64,000 nucleotides of DNA from Eurosta solidaginis (Eukaryota; Arthropoda; Insecta; Diptera; Tephritidae), in assembly GCF_040869045.1 (NCBI RefSeq), contig NC_090319.1:362655739-362719738 (forward strand). The letters run 5' to 3'. The position numbers and the translations under genes were made by a program. The notes under the pieces were generated by a model, which ran no database searches, was not told where the DNA came from, and saw nothing but the letters and a program-made list of their open reading frames with translations. Below are positions 34,613-45,467 of this stretch, piece after piece (position 1 is the stretch's first letter; each line of letters opens with the position of its first letter).

Positions 34613-34849
34613 GTTTGTCTTCATTAATCCTACTTCTATTATGCTTCGTGCCAATTGATATTCACAACACTGCGACATCTGTTGCAGAATCAGTAGGCCG
34701 ATATAACAACAAAAATTAGAAATGTCTGTTGGGAATGTTCTCAATCCACAGAGAGCGCGACGGTAACGCCAAATAAAATACTGTTTAGCCTAAACCCCCT
34801 CCCCCTCCCAAATTTATTTCTGGGTGCGCCCCTGTTAAGCACTTTTGAT

Positions 34850-35149
34850 TTACGTCTAGTTAAACTTCCAAATATCCCCCTTTTTGTTTTGCGTTATAAA
34901 ACCAATCTATCTACCAAATTTTATTAGCTTTGGAGTTATTTCATTTTTTCCCATTTTTCTGAATTTGGTGAAGATATATCAATATTGCTCAAGTTATCGT
35001 GTTAACGGACGGACGGACATGGCTTAGTCAAATTTTTTTTCGATACGATATTGATGATTTTGATAGGTGAAAGTGCATATCTATCTCGATTCTTTACAAC
35101 CAACTGCCATCCAATCAAAGTTATAATACCCTATATGCAGGTACAGCTG
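34850..35149 (-). mobile_element. DINE-like element, third variant, 5' part
   Basis: The minus strand starts GTACCTGCATATAGGGTATT and passes the block GTCCGTCCGTCC then GTTAACACGATAACTTGAG, as in the main DINE family, but with a different 5' terminus. It joins sequence near 32860-32995 in character and is separated from it by nested insertions. It abuts the CACTG element at 35150. Confidence 0.5.
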
Positions 35150-36750
35150 CACTGAAAGAAATGGTGCTAGTAAAATCAACTAATGTGTTCAGTTGTTCTT
35201 GACTTAACGTAGATTCGGTGAAAATTGATCGAATTACGGTTAATTCGACCGATTTCTTTGTCAAGCGAACAAATTAGTTTAGTCATTTCAACAGAAGAGA
35301 AACTGTCACTCTTAAGTTAACAAAATTCTGTAAAATTGACAGATTCCTAGTCAATCTAACTGATTTTTCTGTTAACAAAACTGATTTCACTTGTCATTTC
35401 AACACCGATCAACCGTCAATACATGATCAAATCTCAAAGAGGATTTTACGCTCACTACGCCATCTACTTTGTTCTTATGACGATGGTGCCACTTGTTAAA
35501 AAAACAAACACCAAAATAAGAAAACCATCAAATCGAAAAAACACACAAAATGAGAAAACAATAAAAAACTAGTTTTTCAGTTATCAATACAAAACGAAAA
35601 AACCCTTTTTTGAATTTACTGTACAAAAAATTATGAGATATCTGGACACCTATTTATCGGGTACAATTTTGCAACTTCCCGTCCAAGCGAAATGCAAAAT
35701 TTCACCCTCTTGTTGCAAAAGTTTTGCTTGAACGAACAGGATTTTTCCAAAGTTAGTAACATTTTGTTTAAGTTTTTATGAATTTTCACTCACGCGAACG
35801 AATCTAATAAGCTAATAAAAAAAAACATCCTTTTTTAATGTTGATGTTTCCGACAAAACAAAAGTTTGAGTTGTTTTGCAATCGTTTCAACTTAAAGTGT
35901 TACGAATATTAAACTTGCCGAATTACGTGTAAAGTTACTCCAGTGGTGAATTACCTTCGTGCGATTTTATTCTTTACTTTTCTATAACTTACAAGTTCTC
36001 TTTTTAAAATTTTACGTCAAATATTTATAGTGCAAGTTTTGTTCGAAACAATCAAGTGTGGCAACTACATGCGAGGGAAGAAATTGAGAATGAGCTGAGC
36101 TGCAACTGAAAAAATTGAGAATCAGTTTTGTGACTACTATATTAATTTTTATATTCATATGTACGTATATGTAGTAAGCATGCGTATTTATGTATTCACA
36201 CATTTACGTATTTATATGGCGGCCGCCGTGGTGTGATTGTAGCGCGCTCCGCCTACCACACCGAAGACCCTGGGTTCACACCCCGGGCAAAGCAACATAA
36301 AAATTTTAAAAACAAGCTCTTCCAATTAGAAGAAAAATTTTCTAAGCAGGGTCACCCCTCGGCAGTGTTCGGCAAGCACTCCAAGTTTATTTCCTATGTG
36401 CCTTGCAGATGCCGTTCGGAGTCGGCATAAAACAAGTAGGTCCGGTCCCTCCAATTTGTAAGAAAAATTAAAAAGGAGCACGACATAAATTGGAAGAGAA
36501 GTTCTGCCTAAAATGTCTTCGGGGGTTATCGCGCCTTACATTTATTTATTTATATGGCAACATAGGTACATTCATACAAAGCTGTCGCAACAACTTTTTT
36601 TGTTCATTTGACTACTAAAACAGTCAATTACGAATCAACGATTTGTGCGCAATTGATTCAACATCTTGTTGTGATGGATAAAAATTTACAGAAATTTCAG
36701 TTGAACTGGCCCGTATTTCGATTGATTTTACCAGTATTTTTCTTTCAGTG
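35150..36750. mobile_element. DNA transposon-like element with CACTGAAAGAAA ends, interrupted by a SINE
   Basis: Left end CACTGAAAGAAATGG then TAGTAAAATCAAC (35150-35180). The right end is the inverse, TTGATTTTACCAGTATTTTTC then TTTCAGTG, ending at 36750. The interior is AT-rich with no domain-bearing frame. A SINE (36221-36546) is nested. Without it the element is about 1.27 kb. CACTG termini recall Chapaev/CACTA-type transposons, but I see no matching target duplication, so the class is inference. A second right-hand portion is at 49690-50046. Confidence 0.6.
36221..36546 (+). repeat. tRNA-derived SINE with 12-bp target-site duplication
   Basis: GGCCGCCGTGGTGTGATTG head, box B GGGTTCACACCCCGGGC, family body, and tail ACATTTATTTAT. 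TATTTATATGGC is found at 36209-36220 and exactly again at 36547-36558. It inserted into the CACTG element, so it is younger than that element. Confidence 0.85.
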
Positions 36751-37316
36751 TGCGTGTAAAAAATTTAACAGCGATTCAAAACATAATAAGGTAACACTAA
36801 CTTGAAATTGTTGCGTAACTATGAAAACTTCGTAAATGTAATGATTTTCCGAAATGAGTTTTCCTAGTTTTTGATGTCTTTGCAATTTTTTAATGAAAGC
36901 TTTCAAGTAGAATAGAAAGCTTCCTTCAAACAAAGTTATTTGCTTGCTTCAGTTTCCCTGCAGGGCAAGTCTGTATACTGAAATGCGCAACAATAAAAAC
37001 TCACATGAAGTAAATGAATATAAGTATTTTATCTTTGCATGTACTAGTAGGTATGTACATTTGTATTCTACACTTTCACGCACTTAACTATAGCAAAACC
37101 ATAAAATTGTAAACACTTACAAACTTTTTGGCTATTTCACTTCAATTTGGTTCATAGTCGCTTTCCAAAGTGCAAATGACACTACGCAATAACGGCATTA
37201 CAATCCACTAAAAGTCGCTGTGACAGCTGCTACTACATTTACACGACAAATGGCATGAGCAGTCATCACAAACACACCCACAAACAAATCCCCAGTAATA
37301 ACGTTCTAAATAAAAA
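36751..37316. other. Unrecognised sequence
   Basis: No supported gene or repeat. Confidence 0.4.
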
Positions 37317-37439
37317 ACAAGTAAGGAAGGTTAAGTTCGGGTGTAACCGAACATTACATACTCAGTTGAGAGCTATGGTGACAACATAAGGGAAAATAAC
37401 CATGTAGGAAAATGAACCGAGGGAAACCTTGGAATGTGT

Positions 37440-39200
37440 TTGTATGACATGTGTATCAAATGAAAGGAATTAAAGAGTATTTTATGAGGGAGGGGGCCAT
37501 AGTTCTATAGGTGGACGCCATTTAGGGATATCGCCATAAAGGTGGATCAGGGTTGACTCTAGAATGCGTTTGTACGATATGGGTATCAAATGAAAGGTAT
37601 TAATGAGTATTTTAAAAGGGCGTGGACCTAAGTTCTATAGATGGACGCCTTATCGAGATATCGGCGTAAAGATGGATCAGGGGTGACTCTAGAATGCGTT
37701 TGTACGATATGGGTATCAAATGAAAGGTGTTAATGAGCATTTTAAAGGGAGTAATCCTTAGTTCCATAGGTGGACGCCGTTTCGAGATATCGCCATAAAG
37801 GTGGGCCAGGGGTGACCCTAGAATTTGTTTGCACAATATGGGCATCAAACGAAAGGAGTTAATGAGTATTTTAAGAGGGAGTGGGCCTTAGTTCTATAGG
37901 TGGACGCATTTTCGAGGTATCGCAATAAAGGTGGACCAGGGGTGACTCTTGACTTTGTTTGTACGATATGGGTATCAAATGAAAGGTGTTAATGAGTATT
38001 TTTAAAAGGGAGTGGGCCTTCGTTTTATAGGTGTTTATCTTTTCGAGATATCGCCATAAAGGTGAACCAGGGGTGACTCTAGAATTCGTTTGTGCAATAT
38101 GGGTATCAACCGAAAGGAGTTAATGAGTATTTTAAGAGAGAGTGGGCCTTAGTTCTATAGGTGGACGCCTTTTCAAGATATCGCCATAAGGGTGGACCAG
38201 GGGTGACTCTAGACTTTGTTTGTACGATATCGGTATCAAATGAAAGGTGTTAATGAGTATTTTTAAAAGGGAGTGGGCCTTCGTTTTATAGGTGGACCCC
38301 TTTTCGAGATATCGCCATAAAGGTGGACCAGGGGTGTCTCTAGAATTCGTTTGTGCAATATGGGTATCAAACGAAAGGAGTTAATGAGTATTTTAAGAGG
38401 GAGTGGGCCTTAGTTCTATAGGTGGACGCCTTTTCGAGATATCGCCATAAAGATGGACCAGGTGTGACTCTAGAATGCGTTTGTACGATATGGGTATCAA
38501 ATGAAAGGTGTTAATGAGTATTTTAAAAGGGAGTAATCCTTAGTTCCATAGGTGGACGCCGTTTCGAGATATCGCCATAAAGGTGGGCCAAGGGTGACTC
38601 TAGATTTCGTTTGTGCAATATGGGTATCAAACGAAAGGAGTTAATGAGTATTTTAAGAGGGAGTGGGCCTTTCTGGACCAGGGGTGACTCTAGACTTTGT
38701 TTGTACGATATGGGTATCAAATGAAAGGTGTTAATGAGTATTTTTAAAAGGGAGTGGGCCTTCGTTTTATAGGTGTTTGCCTTTTCGAGATATCGCCATA
38801 AAGGTGGACCAGGGGTGACTCTAGAATTCGTTTGTGCAATAGGGGTATCAAACGAAAGGAGTTAATGAGTATTTTAAGAGGGAGTGGGCCTTAGTTCTAT
38901 AGGTGGACGCCTTTTCAAGATATCGCCATAAGGGTGTACCAGGGGTGACTCTAGACTTTGTTTGTACGATATGGGTATCAAATGAAAGGTGTTAATGAGT
39001 ATTTTTAAAAGGGAGTGGGCCTTCGTTCTATAGGTGGACGCCTTTTTGAGATAACGCCATAAAGGTGGACCAGGGGTGACTCTAGAATGTGTTTGTACGA
39101 TACGGGTATCAAATTAAAGATATTAATGAGGCTTTTAAAAGGGAGTGGTGGCAGTTGTATATGTGAAGGCGTTTTCCAGATATCGACAAAAATGTGGACC
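37440..39200 (-). repeat. Central tandem array, 14 units with alternating two-unit order
   Basis: Units are marked by GGGTATCAAATGAAAGGTGTT (type A) or GGGTATCAAACGAAAGGAGTT (type B), at about 37450, 37581, 37710, 37840, 37969, 38100, 38230, 38360, 38490, 38620, 38711, 38840, 38970 and 39105. From 37710 to 38970 the order is A B A B A B A B A B A, a dimer of about 260 bp. The short spacing at 38620-38711 is the same deletion (GGGCCTTTCTGGACCAGG) seen in the array at 22795-24130. Confidence 0.85.
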
Positions 39201-39923
39201 AGGGTGACCCAGAACATCATCTGTTGGATACCGCTAATTTATTTATATATGTAATACCTGCCAAGATTTTAAGGGTTTTTTTTCGCTCTGCAGAACTTTT
39301 TCATTTTCTTCTACTTAATATGGTAGGTGTCACAACCATTTTATAAAGTTTTTTCTAAAGTTATATTTCGCGTCAATAAAACAATCCAATTACCTTAACA
39401 TATTTCATCCCTTTTTTCGTATTTGGTATAGAATTATGGCATTTTTTTCATTTTTCGTAATTTTCGATATCGAAAAAGTGGGCGTGGTCATAGTCGGATT
39501 TCGTTCATTTTTCATACCAAGATAAAGTGAGTTCAGATAAGTACGTGAACTGAGTTTAGTAAAGATATATCGATTTTTGCTCAAGTTATCGTGTTAACGG
39601 CCATGCGGAAGGACAGACGGACGACTGTGTATAAAAACTGGGCGTGACATCAACCGATTTCGCCCATTTTCACAGAAAACAGTTAACGCCATAAAATCTA
39701 TGCCCCTACCAAATTTCAAAAGGATTGGTTAATTTTTGTTCGACTTATGGCGTTAAAAGTATCCTAGACAAATTAAATGAAAAAGGGCGGAGCCACGCCC
39801 ATTTTTAAATTTTCTTTTATTTTTGTATTTTGTTGTACCATATAATTACTGGAGTTGAATCTTGACATAATTTACTTATATACTGTAAAGATATAAAATT
39901 TTTTGTTAAAATTTTACTTAAAA

Positions 39924-41155
39924 AAAATTTTTTTTTTATAAGTGGGCGTGGTCCTTCTCCGATTTTGCTAATTTTTATTAAGCGTACATATAGTAATAAG
40001 AGTAACGTTGCTGCCAAATTTCATCATGAAATCTTCAACGACTGCCAAATTACAGCTTGCAAAAGTTTTAAATTACCTTCTTTTAAAAGTGGGCGGTGCC
40101 ACGCCCATTGTCCAAAATTTTACTAATTTTCTATTTTGCGTCATAATTTCAACTCATCTACCAAGTTTCGTCGCTTTATCGGTCTTTTGCAATGAATTAT
40201 CGCACTTTTTCGGTTTTTCGAAATTTTCGATATCGAAAAAGTGGGCGTGGTTATAGTCCGATATCGTTCATTTTAAATAGCGATCTGAGATGAGTGCTCA
40301 GGAACCTACATTCCAAATTTCATCAAGATACCTCAAAATTTACTCAAGTTATCGTGTTAACGGACGGACGGACGGACGGACGGACGGACGGACGGACATG
40401 GCTCAATCAAATTTTTTTTCGATCCTGATTATTTTGATATATTGAAGTCTATATCTATCTCGATTCCTTTATATATGTACAACCAACCGTTATCCAATCA
40501 AACTTAATATACTCTGTGAGCTCTGCTCAACTGAGTATAAAAATTTTTTTTTTATAAGTGGGCGTGGTCCTTCTCCGATTTTGCTAATTTTTATTAAGCG
40601 TACATATAGTAATAAGAGTAACGTTGCTGCCAAATTTCATCATGAAATCTTCAACGACTGCCAAATTACAGCTTGCAGAAGTTTTAAATTACCTTCTTTT
40701 AAAAGTGGGCGGTGCCACGCCCATTGTCCAAAATTTTACTAATTTTCTATTTTGCGTCATAATTTCAACTCATCTACCAAGTTTCGTCGCTTTATCGGTC
40801 TTTTGCAATGAATTATCGCACTTTTTCGGTTTTTCGAAATTTTCGATATCGAAACAGTGGGCGTGGTTATAGTCCGATATCGTTGATTTTAAATAGCGAT
40901 CTGAGATGAGTGCTCAGGAACCTACATACCAAATTTCATCAAGATACCTCAAAATTTACTCAAGTTATCGTGTTAACGGACGGACGGACGGACGGACGGA
41001 CGGACGGACGGACATGGCTCAATCAAATTTTTTTTCGATCCTGATTATTTTGATATATTGAAGTCTATATCTATCTCGATTCCTTTATATATGTACAACC
41101 AACCGTTATCCAATCAAACTTAATATACTCTGTGAGCTCTGCTCAACTGAGTATA
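39924..41155 (-). repeat. 616-bp tandem duplication of the DINE 5' end
   Basis: 39924-40539 and 40540-41155 are direct repeats offset by exactly 616 bp, including the (CGGA)n blocks at 40361 and 40978. The few differences include GCAAAAGTTTT/GCAGAAGTTTT, GAAAAAGTGG/GAAACAGTGG, CGTTCATTTT/CGTTGATTTT and CATTCCAAA/CATACCAAA. Confidence 0.9.
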
Positions 41156-41778
41156 AAAAAGAAACAAACGCCATCAAAAGCAGCATCCATGACAACAAAA
41201 GCGAAATAATAACAGTGCAAGTTCAAAACTCCATAAAGGCCACAATTGTCGGCCGGACAGAAGCGATGAACCGTGGACGCTGGGTGCTTGACATTCAACT
41301 TCACAGAACAATTTCTAATGTGATTACTATAGTGAGAGTTTATGAACTACGTAAATATGTAGAACTGATTATTTGTAATAATTCTGTTAAATACAACAAC
41401 AACAAGTATTGATACTATCTTCAGATGTGCTTCGAGATGGCAATGTTGGTGCTACAAAATTACCACTTCGCACATGTCTTTATACAGTTATTTCAGTGCC
41501 ATCTATAAAAGTTTCAAAGTCGCAAGGCCAAATTTCGTGGAAGTGGCAGCAATGCCAATTGTGGCGACAGCTAGTGCTTTGGGCGATAATCACGATCAGT
41601 CGCACAGCCAACAGCAAATTCATTAAGAGCTTGAAATTAGTATAATTTTTGCACATAGCGTAAATAAGAATACTTAGTAAAAAGTTTTGTAAATGGTTGC
41701 AAGTAAAATCATGAATAAATCTTATAATAAGGCAATTAAAATCCATGTATCGGCCTGTTAAAAGGCTTATAAACATAT
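41156..41778. other. Unrecognised sequence
   Basis: Frames at 41215-41412 and 41409-41645 (plus) and 41480-41776 (minus) overlap and have no recognised domain. There is a CAACAACAACAAG stretch at 41395. Confidence 0.4.
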
Positions 41779-42275
41779 TGTAACGAATTTACGGAAATTC
41801 CTCTTATTTGCAACCTTCTACTAATGTTCGAATCACTAAACTGCTGAATAAATAGCTCCAATATTGAATAATGCAAAAATGGTTTTTATTAGACTACTTG
41901 AAAATAACACTTGTAATTCGCAACTGATAGCTTGCTTAAATTAAACTGATTGTCGTGCCTCTACTGTCGCTGCCTTTAATACTCTGTGATTTCTCGTTCG
42001 CATACTTCTAGGCGCTTCCATAATTTACTTAGTTACTGCTATAAAATTATAACTACAGATGCGCGTGTAAATATGAGTGACACTTCCGCGGATAATTTCC
42101 GACTTTTGGAAGCATCTCAGATAAGATATATGCATGTGTGTGTGCGTCTCTTCTCCGCTGCTCGTATGGACATATGGGTAGACATAATGATTGATTTGTT
42201 GATGTGCATACGAGACACTGCTTAGTATCAGCTTAGAGATGATAGTACCCCTTAGTGTTGCTAATATTCGTCACA
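41779..42275 (-). mobile_element. Solo LTR, minus orientation, diverged copy
   Basis: The plus strand starts TGTAACGAATTTACGG and ends CTAATATTCGTCACA, the inverse of the 28536 family. The inverse polyadenylation region (AATAATGCAAAAATGG) and promoter-proximal stretch (TTAAATTAAACTGATTG) are at matching places. It is about 497 bp, with more substitutions and indels than the 28-30 kb copies. Confidence 0.7.
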
Positions 42276-42419
42276 CTATTAACTTTCAATTATGGGCGTA
42301 TGTAATAGAGGCGTTTGTTTTACTACTTGAACTTATCGGTTCCAATTAAAGCGTAAATTCGATTTTGACAGCTGTCGACTACTGTTATAGCATTTAAAAT
42401 ATTAGAGTATTCAAAAGCT

Positions 42420-42545
42420 TTAGTAAACTTTCCTCTCGAATACGCCAATGGCCGTCACATTATCTCTGCGACAACGCCCATGATTTCATTTCATACATCA
42501 GAACAGTTACGATGAGAATTGTAGTAGCCGACTCAGTCCTAAGGA
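42420..42545 (-). pseudogene. RTE-like LINE scrap
   Basis: CTTTCCTCTCGAATACGCCAA and CATACATCAGAACAGTTACG parallel the RTE 3' region at 2090-2170, in the same minus orientation. It is too decayed for a continuous peptide. Confidence 0.45.
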
Positions 42546-42989
42546 GCATTTGTTGGAGCAGTTATAATTGGTTCCACAACATAACGAATCCGCTGATTTT
42601 TTCTTTGCCCTGGGTCCCTGACCAACCAAGTATACAATACTAGAAGAATACTAGTTTGTAAAAGATCCCACCTAGGTAGAGTTCTGTCTTTTTTCCATAT
42701 TAGCAACAGGTATGTTTAACATGGCGATGTCCTACGAAATATCAAGTGCCATACTAGCCAGTATATGCATCAGGGTCATACCAGTTAATACATTAGTCAG
42801 ATTAGTTTATCCAAGAGTATATTGATAACATCTTTCTTCGGCGAAGGTACTTACCGACTCAGTGGGAATAAGGTAAAGGCTCTCCATATGTTTATCTAAA
42901 TCAACCGGCTGAGCTGGAAGGTGCTATAACTCATCGTAGTGCTTACGGGAGATGTTTCCTTATGCCTCTTGGAGTAGTGTGAGGTGGAT

Positions 42990-43370
42990 GACTGTGTCCC
43001 TGAAGGTTTTGTTGAGTGCTATCAATGCTGATAGCTCTTTTCCGGATATGGATCCGGTACGTTATGTACATTCTGGTAACAAACACCGTTAAGGTACCAG
43101 CCCGACTATCTCGAGAAGGATTTAACATGATCACACTGAACCCTGTAGGCCACCCCCTCCCTAACCTTCGTGAGGAACCAGAGTTATCCAGAGCCTCGGC
43201 TGCTAAAGAAACAAAATTCACCACCGGTAAGTCAGGTTGACAATTGGGTTGAAGAAGCTATAAATTATGCTGGCAACACTTTGAATCATTTGGGTATTTT
43301 AATTGCCCCAATGACAGGCATACTTGCCGCGTTTATATTCTAAGCTCCCTAACCCGCTGCTTAAATGTAT
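42990..43370 (+). repeat. Unclassified dispersed repeat, arm 1 of inverted pair
   Basis: Contains ACCAGCCCGACTATCTCG, GACAATTGGGTTGAAGAAGC, GCTGGCAACACTTTG and GTATTTTAATTGCCCC, then CATACTTGCCGCG. All are found inverted at 43535-43900. A CACCCCCTCCCTAACC stretch lies between. It is probably a non-coding part of a retroelement; the family is not identified. Confidence 0.6.
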
Positions 43371-43534
43371 TCGAAATTGTAAATGCCGTAATGCAAAAAC
43401 AAAGTCGAGAAAAAATAATTATAAAAGTAATTTCAAACCTTGGTTTTAATGCAAAAGTTTTTACATTTTAATTTTGAAAGGTTTGTACATACTTATTTTA
43501 TTTCAAAAAACAAAACACAAAGATATTTCACATG

Positions 43535-43900
43535 CATCCCGAATTAGAGGGTCAGAATATATCCGCGGTAGGCATGCCCGTCGTAAGAGGCAACTAAAAT
43601 ACCAGCTTCAAGGGGCTATTTAGCGCAACCCCTAAGGTTGCCAGCGCAATATGTAGCTTCTCCAAACCCAATTTTCAACCTCACCTATCCGCGGCGAATC
43701 CTGTTTCACTAACAGACGAGGCTCTGACGACCACAAGCTCCTCATGGAACTTGGGATGGGGAGGGAGGTATGGCCTGAAGGTTTAGTGTGGCCATATAAA
43801 TCGTCCGAGATGGTGGGGCTAGCACCTTAATAGTGCTGTGTTACCGAAGCGTACCGGATCTGTATCCGGCAAAAGACCATCACATCGATAACACTCCCAA
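43535..43900 (-). repeat. Unclassified dispersed repeat, arm 2 of inverted pair
   Basis: Inverse of 42990-43370 and better preserved. It has GAGGGTCAGAATATATCCGC, GGCATGCCCGTCGTAAGAG, AAAATACCAGCTTCAAGG and CCTATCCGCGGCGAATCCTG, then TAGCACCTTAATAGTGCTG. The arms are separated by about 165 bp. Divergence suggests two independent insertions or an old palindrome. Confidence 0.6.
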
Positions 43901-44679
43901 AGCTTTCGGGGAATAACCTTATCGCTTCATCAACATATTTCACATGCACACTAAGGAAAATTTATTCTATGCTAGGCAATCCATAATTTTGGATACTACA
44001 ATAAATAAAAATCTGTAATTCTGTCATATCAAATAAATACTGACAGGCTATACATGTCCAAATGGTATTACATTATTGAGTGGTATTCATATAAACAGAC
44101 ATTGCATGAAAAAATCGGCGAAACTCACACAGCAGCCAAGGTATTTCCTCAATTGAATTTTGTTCTGAGTTTTCGGTGTAAAGTAAGTTGTGGTTACGGA
44201 TTTCAAGTTAACTCGCATTAATTCTGACCAGCGACACTGATCCTTCGGAGGAAATTGTTGAAGAGGCGTATTCTGTAGGGAAAGGTTTCATAGGTATTAA
44301 CTAAAAAGGAGACTCAATGAGGCCAACATCTGTTTGTACAATTTAAGTATCAAAGCATTAAGGTCAACATCTAGTGATGTGTTTTACTTCGATATTTCAA
44401 TCGTTATCGCAGATATCTCCAAAAAATTGGACCCATATAGACCCAAAAAATGTTTGCCTTAATTTATTATGACTCTCTTCAAGTCACTGCTGAGAGACAT
44501 ATCCCCCCGGACCACCTCCTGGAGAGAGTTTGTGGCAAGTGAACAAATTAAATAAAGCGCCAACTGGACTAAACAAATTCATAGCCCATATCTACAATGC
44601 CTTACCAGACTTGACGTTACCATAATTGAACACAGAAGAATATGCAATACTATCACCGAACCTATCCTATCCCCACCTT
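43901..44679. other. Unrecognised sequence
   Basis: No supported gene or repeat family. Confidence 0.4.
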
Positions 44680-45467
44680 TAGTAGAATTCACTAACTTAA
44701 AACGATGTGATTTGTTGCGATTTTAATTAACGATTTTGTCGCTTGCCTTATCGATTGTACTATTCACTAACTTTGTTTTAACGACTCGAAATAAATGAAA
44801 TTTAAATTTCGTTTTAATAGCAGAAAGTGACAGTACAGCTTAACGAAACCTAAAAAATCCGAAAAGCACAAAAGGAATGCCAATAAATAAATAAATTTCG
44901 TATGTTAACTGCTTCTAAAAGTCATTATTGTGCAAATTTTTACATATTTTAACAAAAGATAAGTAAATGCGGTATTAATTTCTTTTTTTTTTCTCTGTTG
45001 AAATCGCAGTTATTCTTGTACACCTTAATTGACCATCAAGAAATAATATCATGAGCCAAGTCTGGGGTTAGTCTGTACAGCTTTCGAACCTCCGTTGCGT
45101 TCAAGTGGAATAGGTTATCTACTTTTCTAAGAAGATGTCTGTCCACTGACGATGGACTTAGTAATTCTTCACCTTGTGATAAATCGTACGCCAAGTACTC
45201 AAATACCATTTTATTTATAAAGCAGCTTTTCGTGTTTGAAAGTATTTAATTAAAGTTCCGATTTCTTTTTTAACTGAAGTTGCCAGAAATATTAATTTCG
45301 TGATTTTTAACGCAGCCAATTTACTTGCCGTTTGTTTAACAACACAGCTGATCGTCGATAAACAAATATCGATACAATATAGTAACTGAATAACGAAATC
45401 GTTATAGTTATCGATTCGCAAATAAAGCGATGACAAATGTAGTTTAAAAAGTTAGTGAATTCCACTA
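44680..45467. mobile_element. 788-bp non-autonomous DNA transposon, 17-bp TIRs, probable 8-bp target duplication
   Basis: Left end TAGTAGAATTCACTAAC (44680-44696). Right end GTTAGTGAATTCCACTA (45451-45467), its inverse with one mismatch. The 8 bp outside are CCCACCTT and CTGACCTT (6 of 8 identical), fitting the 8-bp duplications of P and hAT transposons. ATTCACTAACTTT recurs internally near 44762. Minus-strand frames at 45215-45528 overlap and show no transposase motif, so the element would need a transposase supplied elsewhere. Confidence 0.7.

Larger units (their letters stand above)
37317..41155 (-). mobile_element. DINE-1/Helentron-like element, 14 central units and duplicated 5' end
   Basis: Longest copy in the window, 3.84 kb, minus orientation. 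The plus strand begins ACAAGTAAGG and the 3' hairpin, continues with a central array of about 14 units (37440-39200) and the GGGCGTGG-rich body, and ends CTCAACTGAGTATA at 40539. The last 616 bp (39924-40539) are then repeated at 40540-41155 with only about four differences noticed. In element orientation this gives two successive 5' ends, each with subterminal repeat and (GTCC)n block. The recurrent frames at 40008-40256 and 40624-40872 are duplicates, not genes. Confidence 0.8.
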
